In this document: positions 1 through 8,531 of the stretch, piece after piece
Numbering within the stretch: the stretch's first letter is position 1
Layout of the letters: each line of letters begins with the position of its first letter
From: Vreelandella halophila
GTDB taxonomy: Bacteria > Pseudomonadota > Gammaproteobacteria > Pseudomonadales > Oleiphilaceae
Assembly (NCBI RefSeq): GCF_019903425.1
Contig: NZ_JACHUZ010000011.1
Coordinates: 191,141-255,140 of the forward strand
Length of the DNA: 64,000 bases
Direction of reading: 5' to 3'
The notes under the pieces: model-generated
What the model was told of the DNA's origin: nothing
Seen by the model: the letters and a program-made list of their open reading frames with translations, nothing else
Databases searched by the model: none
Made by a program: the position numbers and the translations under genes

Positions 1-31
1 CCCGCCTCTCCAATGATAGTATGCGTATCAT

Positions 32-50
32 ATGTTAATGGCATTAACAT
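32..50. promoter_or_regulatory. Perfect palindrome upstream of the SulP gene
   Basis: Arms ATGTTAAT (32-39) and ATTAACAT (43-50) flank GGC, ending 34 bases before the transporter start. A second inverted pair, TGATA (14-18) and TATCA (26-30), lies just upstream, and CCCGCCTCT (1-9) can pair with AGAGGCGGG (65-73). The dyad has the size of a repressor operator; no regulator gene is in view. Function is inferred from position only. Confidence 0.4.
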
Positions 51-84
51 TCAGTGAAATCACCAGAGGCGGGTCCGTTTTCCC

Positions 85-1830
85 ATGACTGTTCGATCGT
101 TGCTGAGGCATGTTCCCGGCATCGCCACTGGCCTGCGTGCCGCCTGGGCACAGGGTTATGGCCTTGCCGATCTGCGCCACGATGTGATGGCGGGGCTGAC
201 CATTGGCACCGTGGCCGTGCCACTGTCCATGGCACTGGCGATTGCCACGGGCGTGGCGCCCCAGCATGGTCTCTATACGGCGATTGTCGCCGGCGCGCTG
301 ATCGCTTTGACCGGCGGTTCACGCTTCAATGTGTCCGGCCCTACTGCCGCCTTTGTGGTGATTCTCTTCCCCATTGTTCAGCAGCATGGGCTGGGTGGGC
401 TTCTGATCGCAACGATGATGGCTGGCGCTATGCTGGTGGCACTGGGCATGGCGCGGCTTGGGCGGTTGATCGAGTTTGTTCCCTATCCGGTGATTCTGGG
501 GTTTACCGCGGGTATTGCCGTGGTCATTGCGGTGCTGCAGGTGCCGGACTTTCTGGGTCTCAGCGTGGGGATGGGGGAGCATTTTCTGGCCAACCTGGGG
601 CGGATACTGTCGGCACTGCCACGCCTTGACCCGGTTGAGCTGGGGATTGGTGTTCTGACGCTTGCGGTGCTGCTGCTGTGGCCACGCCTGAAACTGCCGG
701 TGCCCGCGCCCCTGGTGGGGTTGGTTGTGGGGGCGGCTGCGGCCTATGCGGTTAATCACTGGTTCGCTGCTGGCACAGCGGTGGATACCATTGCCTCACG
801 TTTCACCTGGGAGTCCGGTGGCGAGAGCGGCACCGGGATCCCTCCCATTGCGCCTGCTCTGGTGGCGCCGTGGTCCCTTCCTGGTCCTGACGGCCAGCCG
901 CTGACGGTGGACTTCCAGCTGATCCAGGCGTTGATCGGGCCGGCGCTTGCCATTGCCATGCTTGGCGCCATTGAGTCCCTGCTGTGCTCGGTGGTGGCGG
1001 ATGGCATGACCCGCACCCGGCATGACCCCAATGCGGAGCTGATCGGCCAGGGGCTGGGGAATATCGCGGCGCCGCTTTTCGGCGGTATTACCGCCACGGC
1101 GGCCATAGCCCGTACCGCCACCAATATCCGCAGTGGTGCCCGCTCGCCAATCGCGGCGTTGGTCCATGCAATGGTGGTGCTGCTTGCGGTTGTGGCACTG
1201 GCCGGCGTGCTGGGGATGGTGCCCATGGCCGCTTTGGCGGCGCTGCTGTTTGTGGTGGCCTGGAACATGAGTGAGGCGCGGCTGTTCGTGCGCACGCTGC
1301 GTTCCGCGCCGGCAGGGGATGTGACCATCCTGCTGGTGTGTTTCACCCTGACCGTGGTATTCGACATGGTGCTGGCCGTGGCTGTTGGCGTGGGCCTGGC
1401 CGCCGCGCTGTTCATCCGCCGTATGGCGCTGCTCACGGAGGTGGAGCAGGTTAGTGCCGATGACCATTCCCTGGTGGAGGGGCTGCCTCCGGAGGTGACG
1501 GTCTATGATGTGGATGGGCCCATGTTCTTCGGTGCCGCCGAGAAGGCCGTGACGTCCTTGCGTCTGGTGGATCCGAAGATCCGTATTGTGATCCTGGATA
1601 TGCACGATGTGCCCAGCATGGATGGAACGGCTATCGTGGCACTGGAGACGTTGATCCGGGAAATGCACGAGGACGGTGTCTCCCTGATTCTGGCCGGGCT
1701 GCCCGCGCGCATCATCCTGAAGCTGCGCCGCGCGGGGCTGCGCAGCGTGCAGGGGCGGCTCGGCTACTGTTCCGGGGTGCCCGCTGCGCGTGCACTGGCT
1801 CTGCGCTGGCTTGACACCAATAAAAACTGA
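85..1830 (+). CDS. SulP family anion transporter with C-terminal STAS domain
   Basis: Inner-membrane secondary transporter of the SulP/SLC26 family (sulfate, bicarbonate or dicarboxylate; substrate not deducible). The 581-aa protein has the family's length. The conserved N-terminal signature is visible (VPLSMALAIATGVAPQHGLY near residues 45-64, then NVSGPTAAFVV), followed by many hydrophobic segments to about residue 450. A STAS domain fills about residues 470-565 (VILDMHDVPSMDGTAIVALE). The ATG at 85 precedes the first membrane region by about 35 residues and has only a weak ribosome site. The gene stands alone and is preceded by a palindromic candidate operator. Confidence 0.9.
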   Translation: MTVRSLLRHVPGIATGLRAAWAQGYGLADLRHDVMAGLTIGTVAVPLSMALAIATGVAPQHGLYTAIVAGALIALTGGSRFNVSGPTAAFVVILFPIVQQHGLGGLLIATMMAGAMLVALGMARLGRLIEFVPYPVILGFTAGIAVVIAVLQVPDFLGLSVGMGEHFLANLGRILSALPRLDPVELGIGVLTLAVLLLWPRLKLPVPAPLVGLVVGAAAAYAVNHWFAAGTAVDTIASRFTWESGGESGTGIPPIAPALVAPWSLPGPDGQPLTVDFQLIQALIGPALAIAMLGAIESLLCSVVADGMTRTRHDPNAELIGQGLGNIAAPLFGGITATAAIARTATNIRSGARSPIAALVHAMVVLLAVVALAGVLGMVPMAALAALLFVVAWNMSEARLFVRTLRSAPAGDVTILLVCFTLTVVFDMVLAVAVGVGLAAALFIRRMALLTEVEQVSADDHSLVEGLPPEVTVYDVDGPMFFGAAEKAVTSLRLVDPKIRIVILDMHDVPSMDGTAIVALETLIREMHEDGVSLILAGLPARIILKLRRAGLRSVQGRLGYCSGVPAARALALRWLDTNKN

Positions 1831-1923
1831 TTCCCGCCTGCTGAGGCACAGGTAATCCCACAATTGGCGGCCAAGCCTTTATACTGTTTTCACATTTCGA
1901 TGTGCGGTTACCGGAGTCCGTGA

Positions 1924-2592
1924 ATGCGAGTGCGCTTAGCGACCCTTGCCCTGTTGTCCTCGGTGCTGGTTCTGCCGGCCTGTCAGTTGATGCCGGAGGG
2001 GGCTGAGCCGGCGGATCACCAGCTGCGCTGTGGGGATCGTACCCTCGGTTACAGCCTGGCCGGGGACCGGGTGCAACTGCACCTGGAGGATGGTAAGCGC
2101 GAGCTCAGGCGTGAGGAGAGTGCCACGGGGGCCCTGTATCGGAGCCGTTCTGGTGACACTGAGTTCTGGAGCAAGGGCGAGCGGGTGACAGTGACCCTGG
2201 CCGGGGAGCGCCTCCCCGAATGCCGGCACACGGACCGGGCGAGTCTGGAGCCTCCCCGCTGGCAGGTGGTTGCGGTGGAGGACAATCCAGTGCCGGAGCA
2301 GGCGCGGCCGGTCAGCCTGAATTTCATGCCGGAAGGCCGTCTTGCGGGGCGCTCGGGCTGTAACCACTTCATGGCGGCCTGGGAACGTGTCGGGAATCGC
2401 CTGATCATCGAGCGGGCGGCAATCACCCGGATGGCCTGCCCGCCTTCCGTTATGAACTTCGAGGAAGCGTTTCTTGCGTCTCTGAGCAGGGTTGAGAATG
2501 CTCGTATGGAAGAGGATGGAACCCTGGTGCTTGTCGGCCGTGAGGATAACGGGTTGATCAGGGCCAAGGCGGCCGCGGAGGAAGCCGAATGA
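1924..2592 (+). CDS. Outer-membrane-type lipoprotein with MliC and META (HslJ) domains
   Basis: The 222-aa protein starts with a lipoprotein signal whose lipobox LPAC places the lipidated cysteine at residue 20. Residues about 34-100 resemble MliC, the c-type lysozyme inhibitor fold (paired cysteines, SATGALY, FWSKGERVTV). Residues about 105-205 match the META/HslJ domain (RSGCNHF, ITRMACPP). The stop overlaps the ATG of the next gene by 4 bases. A role in envelope stress or lysozyme tolerance is inferred from the domains. The MliC assignment is from motif recognition and is less certain than META. Confidence 0.8.
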   Translation: MRVRLATLALLSSVLVLPACQLMPEGAEPADHQLRCGDRTLGYSLAGDRVQLHLEDGKRELRREESATGALYRSRSGDTEFWSKGERVTVTLAGERLPECRHTDRASLEPPRWQVVAVEDNPVPEQARPVSLNFMPEGRLAGRSGCNHFMAAWERVGNRLIIERAAITRMACPPSVMNFEEAFLASLSRVENARMEEDGTLVLVGREDNGLIRAKAAAEEAE

Positions 2593-3026
2593 CGGATCGG
2601 ATCAGGACCCGGCGTATCCATGATGCCGTGTCCGATGACGATGGTTACCGCGTGCTGGTGGACCGGGTCTGGCCCCGGGGCATCAGCAAGCAGGCGGCGG
2701 CACTGGATGAATGGTGCCGCGAGCTGGCGCCTTCCACGGAACTGCGTAAATGGTTCGCGCATGATCCGGAACGCTGGCAGGGCTTCCGGGAAGCCTACCG
2801 GGATGAGCTGGCCCATTGCCCAGAGGCGCTCTCCCGGCTTATTGAACAGATGGAGAAGGGCCGCGTGACCCTCCTGTATTCCGCCCGCGACCGCGAGCAC
2901 AACCAGGCGGTGGTACTGGCGGAGGTTCTGGCACAGGAGTGGGCGGAGACCATGAGCCCCAATGAATCCAGTTCACCGGTGTGTTACGCGGACCAGGTCC
3001 GCGACACCGGTGCCAATCGAGGTTGA
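2589..3026 (+). CDS. DUF488 (YeaO-like) family protein
   Basis: A small soluble protein of 145 aa. The family signatures VDRVWPRGISK (residues about 24-34) and LLYSARDREHNQAVVL (about 94-109) are present. DUF488 proteins have no settled function. Start and previous stop overlap (ATGA), so it is probably translated together with the META lipoprotein. The last 30 or so residues are poorly conserved in character. Confidence 0.8.
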   Translation: MTDRIRTRRIHDAVSDDDGYRVLVDRVWPRGISKQAAALDEWCRELAPSTELRKWFAHDPERWQGFREAYRDELAHCPEALSRLIEQMEKGRVTLLYSARDREHNQAVVLAEVLAQEWAETMSPNESSSPVCYADQVRDTGANRG

Positions 3027-3030
3027 ATCG

Positions 3031-4116
3031 TTGTTGACAGCAGATACGAGTCGGGCACTGGCGCTGGCGGCGCTGGTGCTGGTGAGCCTGACGGGATGCA
3101 GTCTCCGCGCACCGGATGTGGAACCGGAGATTGTGCGGGTGGATCAGGCGGCACAACAGAGCGAGCAGTCCCGTGAATCCGAGGGTAAGGCCGCCCGCGA
3201 GCCGGCCTCCGAGGAAAAGGAGGACAGCACGGAAGGCGGTGAGCAGGATGCAAAGCCTTCCTTTGCTGAGAAACGCGAGCAGTTTTCCGGCCCAGCGACG
3301 CTCGAGGAGCCGGAGGCTCTGGGTCAGGCACTGGCGGTGTTCTATCGCATGCGTTCACGGGCCTTCATGGCGCCCGTGGCCAGTCATGTTCAGGGTGCCG
3401 TGAATCTTGGGGGCTCAGGTGGTGATCGCGAGACGCGGCGTTGCCCTGCCGGGGGTGTTTTCCACCTGGAGTGGCAGGGAGCGGACGGTGAGCGCTCGGA
3501 CTCCCGGGACCTGCTGTACCGGTTTGATGAGTGTCGTGGTCACTTCGGGAATGGCCCCATGCTCTCGCTCAACGGTCATTACCGGCGTGACTTCCAGCCG
3601 CTGGTGGGGCGTGAGCAGGTGACCGAGTCCTTTGATGTTCATGGCTACCAGGGAGAAGGCAGCGACCGCCAGCCGATCGCTCTGCGCGGTAAGCAGCGGA
3701 TCCGGCGCCCGGCCGAGGGTGGTGTGGTGCGCAGCACTGAGCACATGGAGATGATGCGGGGCGGGACCTATACGGCTCTCGAGGGGGTGCGTGATGAGAT
3801 CACCCCGGAGGAAGGTGAGGGCGACAGCGACTTTGCCTCCTTCAATACCCGCTTCGTGACCATGATCGAGGGCCGCCTGTTCAGTTCCGAGCTTGGGGGC
3901 TGGGTGGATATTGCCACCGGCATGGGCCTGGTGGAACAACAGGAACCCTGCTCTGCCAGTGGCGTTCTGGCATTCAGCGCCGGGCGTAATGGTGAAGTGC
4001 GCTTCGGGCCCCATACCGGTACCCATCACCGGGTGGCGTTGGAACTGGAAAGCGGCGAGGTGGCCCGGTATGAGCGCTGCTCCAGCTTCGGGGAGGCGTT
4101 CGGCTTCGGGCGCTAG
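3031..4116 (+). CDS. Uncharacterised lipoprotein, TTG start
   Basis: I do not recognise the family. I chose the TTG at 3031 over an upstream ATG at 2962: GAGG sits 8 bases before the TTG, and the resulting protein begins directly with a lipoprotein signal (ALVLVSLTGC, cysteine at residue 23); the ATG would add 23 charged residues ahead of the signal and overlap the DUF488 gene. After the cysteine comes a charged Glu/Lys/Ser-rich linker (residues about 35-85), then a globular region of about 270 residues with few cysteines. Likely anchored in the outer membrane. Its stop codon overlaps the stop of the convergent MCE-operon lipoprotein. Confidence 0.65.
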   Translation: MLTADTSRALALAALVLVSLTGCSLRAPDVEPEIVRVDQAAQQSEQSRESEGKAAREPASEEKEDSTEGGEQDAKPSFAEKREQFSGPATLEEPEALGQALAVFYRMRSRAFMAPVASHVQGAVNLGGSGGDRETRRCPAGGVFHLEWQGADGERSDSRDLLYRFDECRGHFGNGPMLSLNGHYRRDFQPLVGREQVTESFDVHGYQGEGSDRQPIALRGKQRIRRPAEGGVVRSTEHMEMMRGGTYTALEGVRDEITPEEGEGDSDFASFNTRFVTMIEGRLFSSELGGWVDIATGMGLVEQQEPCSASGVLAFSAGRNGEVRFGPHTGTHHRVALELESGEVARYERCSSFGEAFGFGR

Positions 4117-4721
4117 CGTTCCTTCGCCATCCAGTCCAGAAGCTGTTCGGCCATGCGGTCGGTAGCCGTGCCCATGGCTCGGGCTGCGGCCGTAGGGCTG
4201 TTTTCAGCCAGCGGTTCGGCTACCTCGAATCGGCGAGTGGCTCTGGCACCCTCTTCCCGTCTGTCGAGTAGTTGCGCATCGAACCGGATTACGGCTTTCG
4301 GTGTTGGCCCGGTCTGATCCACGAGGAAGGCGCGCAGATGGCCGTTCAGGGTCAGATCCGCGTTCAGGTTGTCATCACGGATGCCCAGTGCGTGGAAGGC
4401 GCCGGTGTTGTGGAAGGCGTCCAACAGCTGGTCGCGCCAGAGTTCCGGAGCCGGGGCGGTCCAGCGGATGCCGGACCAGGCGCTCAGGCGCTGCCCCTCG
4501 CGGAGTACGACCACCCGGTTGCTGCTGGTCAGGTCGTCCGCCCTGGGTGCCTGGATCTCCAGTGTCGTTGCTCCTGACACCGTGCCCTGTTCGCCTAGGC
4601 TGGAGGGCGGCAGCCGGTAGAGTTCGTAGCGATTGGGTTCCGGCAGTATGCTGCAGGCCCCCACCAGGGTGAGAGCGAGCAGCGTCAGAAGCCGTGCGGG
4701 CAGGCGGGCGGTGTGCCTCAT
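4113..4721 (-). CDS. PqiC-like ABC-transport auxiliary lipoprotein
   Basis: Last gene of a four-gene MCE lipid-transport operon. The 202-aa product has a lipoprotein signal (LVGAC, cysteine at residue 23) and the ABC-transport auxiliary (DUF330/PqiC) style: YELYRLPP soon after the signal and an alternating-strand body. Such proteins sit at the inner leaflet of the outer membrane and receive lipids from MCE proteins. The ATG overlaps the stop of the MlaD-like gene (ATGA). Its TAG stop shares the palindrome CTAG with the stop of the convergent gene. Confidence 0.8.
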   Translation of the reverse strand: MRHTARLPARLLTLLALTLVGACSILPEPNRYELYRLPPSSLGEQGTVSGATTLEIQAPRADDLTSSNRVVVLREGQRLSAWSGIRWTAPAPELWRDQLLDAFHNTGAFHALGIRDDNLNADLTLNGHLRAFLVDQTGPTPKAVIRFDAQLLDRREEGARATRRFEVAEPLAENSPTAAARAMGTATDRMAEQLLDWMAKER

Positions 4722-5659
4722 GGCTGGTATTCCTCGAGTTTGTCCCGGTTGAAGAGAGTGCCGGCCGCGTCGGATTCCAGCCGCTGGCTGAGATTACGCA
4801 GCGTGCGCAGGGTGCGGCGCATCTCTTCCAGGGTCGGACCAACCTCGGCCGAGCCCTGCATGGCTTTTTCCAGGGCGTCCCTGTTGCCGCTGACCAGTGC
4901 TTCCACCTCCGTGACCGCCCGGCGCGTGGCCCGCGCGGCTTCGGCGGTATCCGCCAGTGCCTGGGGTGCGTCCTTTTCCAGGATCTTGCGGGTATCGGTG
5001 ATCAGCGCCCGTGCTTCGCGCAGGGTGGTACCGGCCTGCTCGCCGGTCCGGTTCCAGGTCTCCAGGGTACTGCTGATCCGCTCCTGCTGGTTGTTCAGGT
5101 TGTGGGTCAGTTCCGCCATCCCGTTCAGGGTCTGGTCGATGTTCTCCAGGTTCCGTCTGGAGAGCAGGGACTCCATGCGTTTCACCAGCTGGTTGATGTT
5201 GGCAAGAATGTCACCGCTCTGTTCGCGCAGCTGGGAGAAGGGTGAGGGACGGGCAGGAATCTCTGGCGTGGTTCCGGGTTTCGACAGCAGCGCCAGGCTG
5301 CCCGGTGTGCCGCCACTGAGCCGGATATGGGCGGTTCCGGAGAGCAGGCCCGTGGGCTGGATCTGGGCATGGGTATTCTGTTTGACGGGCGTGCTCGGGT
5401 CCACCGCGATGCGTGAAAGCACCCGGCGGGGGTCGCGCGGGTCGAGCTCGAGCTCAGTGACCTGACCCACCGTGATGCCGTTGTATTTGACGTTGCTGCC
5501 AACGGTCAGTCCCGAGACGGCTTCATTGAAGATGATCCGGTACTCGGCCTGTTTCTGCTGCAGGCCGCCTTCCGACAGCCACCATCCGAACAGCAGCACG
5601 CCGGCCAGCATCAGGATGGCAAAGAGCCCGACCAGGATGTGATGGGCGCGGGTCTCCAT
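4718..5659 (-). CDS. MlaD-like MCE domain protein
   Basis: The 313-aa protein has one N-terminal membrane helix (HILVGLFAILMLAGVLLFGW, residues about 6-25), an MCE domain at about residues 38-115 (GLTVGSNVKYNGITVGQV), then a long helical tail (about 150-310) predicted to be coiled. MCE proteins form hexameric rings in the periplasm and bind phospholipid. The tail is longer than in E. coli MlaD, suggesting a periplasm-spanning needle. The gene follows the ATPase directly and overlaps the lipoprotein gene. Confidence 0.88.
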   Translation of the reverse strand: METRAHHILVGLFAILMLAGVLLFGWWLSEGGLQQKQAEYRIIFNEAVSGLTVGSNVKYNGITVGQVTELELDPRDPRRVLSRIAVDPSTPVKQNTHAQIQPTGLLSGTAHIRLSGGTPGSLALLSKPGTTPEIPARPSPFSQLREQSGDILANINQLVKRMESLLSRRNLENIDQTLNGMAELTHNLNNQQERISSTLETWNRTGEQAGTTLREARALITDTRKILEKDAPQALADTAEAARATRRAVTEVEALVSGNRDALEKAMQGSAEVGPTLEEMRRTLRTLRNLSQRLESDAAGTLFNRDKLEEYQP

Positions 5660-6457
5660 TCAGGCGTTCTCCAGGTTGGTGGATGATTGGCGCAGGGCCG
5701 CCCGGCCACGGGCACCGTGGAAGTAGGCCCGGATCCAGTCGTCGTTCGTGTCGGCAACTTCATCAAGGGTGCCGATGGTCATGACGTGGCCCTGGCCGAG
5801 CACGGCTACCCGGTCACATACGCGGTGGAGTGTGTCCAGATCATGGGTCACCAGGAACACGGTCAGGCCCAGGGCATCGCGCAGGGTCAGGATCAGTTCG
5901 TCGAAGGCGGCGGCGCTGATGGGATCAAGGCCGGCCGTGGGCTCATCGAGAAAGAGCAGGTCCGGATCCAGAGCCAGCGCCCGTGCCAGGGCGGCGCGTT
6001 TGACCATGCCGCCGGAGAGGGCTTCCGGGTAGAGTCTGGCGGTCTTGGCCTCCAGGCCGGTGAGCCGGATCCGGGTGAGTGCCAGTGCTTCGGCGTCGGC
6101 TTTTCCGAGGCCCGCCTTTTCCCGCAGGGGCAGCACGATGTTCTCGCACAGGGTAAGCGAGGAATAGAGGGCACCACGCTGGAACAGCACCCCGGTGCGC
6201 CGGGTCAGGCGTGGATCCGGAGCGCCCTGGTGATCCAGGGGGGCGCCCTCCAGGCTGATGCGGCCGGCGCTGGGCTCGTGCAGGCCGATGATGCTGCGCA
6301 GCAGCACCGACTTGCCGGAGCCGGAGCCGCCGACCACGCCCAGGATTTCGCCCCTGTTCAGGCTCAGGTCCAGGTTCTCATGGACCCTGTGCTCCCCGAA
6401 GCGGTTGCTCAGGCCGCTGACCTCGATGAGGGCGCCGTGCGATGTACCCATCACCAT
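5660..6457 (-). CDS. MlaF-like ABC transporter ATPase
   Basis: Cytoplasmic ATPase of the MCE transporter, 265 aa. Walker A GGSGSGKS (about residues 38-45), signature LSGGMVKRAALARAL, Walker B LLFLDEPTAGLDP and the switch histidine in VTHDLD are all present. The first ATG (6457) has GGAG five bases upstream and overlaps the end of the permease gene; an in-frame ATG two codons later is less well spaced. The last segment, FHGARGRAAL, resembles the short C-terminal tail of the MlaF class. Confidence 0.92.
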   Translation of the reverse strand: MVMGTSHGALIEVSGLSNRFGEHRVHENLDLSLNRGEILGVVGGSGSGKSVLLRSIIGLHEPSAGRISLEGAPLDHQGAPDPRLTRRTGVLFQRGALYSSLTLCENIVLPLREKAGLGKADAEALALTRIRLTGLEAKTARLYPEALSGGMVKRAALARALALDPDLLFLDEPTAGLDPISAAAFDELILTLRDALGLTVFLVTHDLDTLHRVCDRVAVLGQGHVMTIGTLDEVADTNDDWIRAYFHGARGRAALRQSSTNLENA

Positions 6458-7572
6458 CCGATCTCCATGAAGTACATGGCCGCCAGGGCATCCAGAAGGA
6501 TCACCACAAAAATCGACTGTACCACGCTGGAGGTGGTGTGTACCCCGACCGAGCGGGCGCTGCCGCCGGCCTTGAAGCCTTCCAGGCAGCCGATGACGGC
6601 GATCAGGAAGGCGAAGAAGGGAGCTTTGACCAGGCCGGCCAGGAAGTGGTTGAGCGGCACTTCACTGATGACGGTGATGAAGCGTGTCATCGGGATATCC
6701 ACCACGGTCAGGGCAATGAGGCCACCGCCGCCAAGGCCGGCGATTACGGCAATGAAGCTGAGCATGGGCAGCACCAGCACCACGGCCAGCACCCGTGGCA
6801 GGACCTCCAGCTCTATCGGATCCAGGCCCTGGGCGCGTAGGGCGTCAAGCTCTTCGTTGGCGTTCATGGCGCCAATGTGGGCGGTGAAGGCGCTGGCGGT
6901 GCGCCCGGCCATGACGATGGCGGTGATCAGAACACCGAATTCCCGCAGAAAGGAGTAGGCGACCAGGTTGATGGTGTAGACGCTGGCGCCGAACTGGCCC
7001 AGCACCGTGGCGCCCAGGTAGGCGATGACGGCGCCCACGGCAAAGGTGAGCAGGGCGACGATCGGCACCGCGTTGAGGCCGGTGGTCTCCATGTGGTGCA
7101 GCAGTGCGGTGAACCGCCAGCGCCGGGGCGAGATCAGGCAGCGGCCGGCGCAGGCAATCACGGCCCCCATGAACCCGATCAGAAGCCGTGCCTTGCCGGC
7201 CGCATCGGTCAGCGCCTTGCCCATGCGGGCGAGAGGCTCCAGCAGGCCCCAGCGGGTTTCCGGTGGCAGCGCGCCACAGTCGGCCATGGCATCCGCCACG
7301 GTGATCAGCAGGGCCCGGCGTGCTTCCGGGAGTTGCGGGCTGTTTTCGGCGATTCGGCGCAGGCGTTCCCCGCCTACCAGTTCCGCCAGAAGGGTGGCGC
7401 CCGCTGTATCCAGGCGCTGGATGCCATCAAGGATCAGGTGGGTCGGGGCATTGGCGCGGGCCCTGGTGCTGCGGCGAAGGGCGCTGTAATGAGCCAGTGT
7501 CCAGTCGCCTGTGGCCCTGAGGGTCTGCCCGTCGTCCCCGCGCTGGAGCTGCCCCGGCTCAGCGCCCGCCAT
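6451..7572 (-). CDS. STAS-MlaE fusion permease of the MCE transporter
   Basis: First gene of the operon, 373 aa. Residues about 10-105 resemble a STAS domain (LRATGDWTL, LDGIQRLDTAGATLLAEL). Residues about 150-370 are an MlaE permease with five or so membrane helices and the conserved LDALRAQGLDPIE loop. In E. coli the STAS partner (MlaB) is a separate protein; here it is fused at the N-terminus, as in several other proteobacteria. It moves phospholipid or a related lipid across the envelope together with the ATPase, the MCE ring and the PqiC-like lipoprotein downstream. Confidence 0.88.
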   Translation of the reverse strand: MAGAEPGQLQRGDDGQTLRATGDWTLAHYSALRRSTRARANAPTHLILDGIQRLDTAGATLLAELVGGERLRRIAENSPQLPEARRALLITVADAMADCGALPPETRWGLLEPLARMGKALTDAAGKARLLIGFMGAVIACAGRCLISPRRWRFTALLHHMETTGLNAVPIVALLTFAVGAVIAYLGATVLGQFGASVYTINLVAYSFLREFGVLITAIVMAGRTASAFTAHIGAMNANEELDALRAQGLDPIELEVLPRVLAVVLVLPMLSFIAVIAGLGGGGLIALTVVDIPMTRFITVISEVPLNHFLAGLVKAPFFAFLIAVIGCLEGFKAGGSARSVGVHTTSSVVQSIFVVILLDALAAMYFMEIGW

Positions 7573-7595
7573 GAGCGCTCCGGGGCTGTGCCCGG

Positions 7596-8396
7596 TCAGT
7601 CGAAGATCTCGTCATAGAAACGCAGGGTCCCTTCCCAGGCCGTTTCCGCCGCGTGTTCGTCATAGCCCACGGGCATGTCGAATTTCCTGGCGTACTGGTC
7701 CGCTTTCGGGTTCATGAAGGAGTGCTGGACACCCGGGAAGCTGCGCAGAACGTAGTCCACATTGGCGGTGTGCATCTCCTGCACGAAACCTGAAACCTGC
7801 TCGGCGGGGACCATCTGGTCGGCACCGCCAGTGTAGGCGCGCACGGCTGCGTCCACCTCACCGGATTCCGCCTCGATGGGGCTGCCCAGGCTGCCGTGGA
7901 AGCTCACCACACCCTCCAGGTCCATGCCCAGGCGGGCCATGTTCAGCACCACGGCGCCGCCGAAGCAGTAGCCCTGGGCGGCAATCTGGTCAGGGTCGAC
8001 GGTATCGTGTTCCTGCAGCTGCTGCATGGCGGTCCGGAAGCGGGCCTGCATCAGGTCCATGTTGCTGCTGGCCTGTTCCATGAATTCTTTGGCCTTTTCA
8101 GGATGGTCGGCGTGTTTGCCCTCGCCATACATATCCAGCGCCAGAGCGGTATAGCCTTCTTCCGCCAGCTTTTCCGCCTGGTTGCGGCTGAATTCACCGT
8201 GGCCCCACCACTCATGAACCACCAGAACCCCGGGGCGTTCCCCGCTGACGCTGTCATCCCAGGCCATGTAGCCTGTGTGGGTCTGACCCTGGACGCTGTA
8301 CTCGATCTCCTGGGTCTGGATGGCCGCTGTTGCCGGCGTGGCGATGAAGGCGGTGAGAAGAAGCGGAATACCCGCACGGGTCAATGTGCCTGTCAT
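7596..8396 (-). CDS. Secreted dienelactone hydrolase family protein
   Basis: Alpha/beta hydrolase of 266 aa with a cleavable signal peptide (ending ATPATAA) and so probably periplasmic. The DLH nucleophile motif is GYCFGGAVV, with Cys as nucleophile, and a histidine in GVQHSFMNP completes the site. I start at the ATG at 8396: GGAG lies six bases upstream, while the longer reading begins with a TTG at 8402. Substrate unknown. It has no obvious functional link to its neighbours. Confidence 0.85.
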   Translation of the reverse strand: MTGTLTRAGIPLLLTAFIATPATAAIQTQEIEYSVQGQTHTGYMAWDDSVSGERPGVLVVHEWWGHGEFSRNQAEKLAEEGYTALALDMYGEGKHADHPEKAKEFMEQASSNMDLMQARFRTAMQQLQEHDTVDPDQIAAQGYCFGGAVVLNMARLGMDLEGVVSFHGSLGSPIEAESGEVDAAVRAYTGGADQMVPAEQVSGFVQEMHTANVDYVLRSFPGVQHSFMNPKADQYARKFDMPVGYDEHAAETAWEGTLRFYDEIFD

Positions 8397-8481
8397 GATC
8401 AACTCCCCTGTTTTGGGCTTGTTTCCGAGACCATACGTCAGATGAGGGGGGTTCGACCAGTCTGACCTCTGGGGTAGGGGC

Positions 8482-8513
8482 TGTCGTCCTCCTGCTGCTG
8501 CAGGAGGACGACA
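8482..8513. other. Perfect 14-bp hairpin between hydrolase and ligase genes
   Basis: Arms 8482-8495 and 8500-8513 are perfectly complementary around TGCT. No T-run follows on either strand, so it is not a textbook intrinsic terminator. It lies 19 bases beyond the stop of the minus-strand ligase gene and may stabilise or help end that transcript. Confidence 0.5.
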
Positions 8514-8531
8514 TGCCGGGGCAGTGTCGGC

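Noticed and set aside
2962..3030. ATG start of the orphan lipoprotein
   Set aside because: It would place 23 residues before a lipoprotein signal and overlap the DUF488 gene; the TTG at 3031 has GAGG at good spacing.
8482..8513. Insertion-sequence end or attachment site
   Set aside because: Only a single short hairpin, with no second copy, target duplication or transposase nearby.
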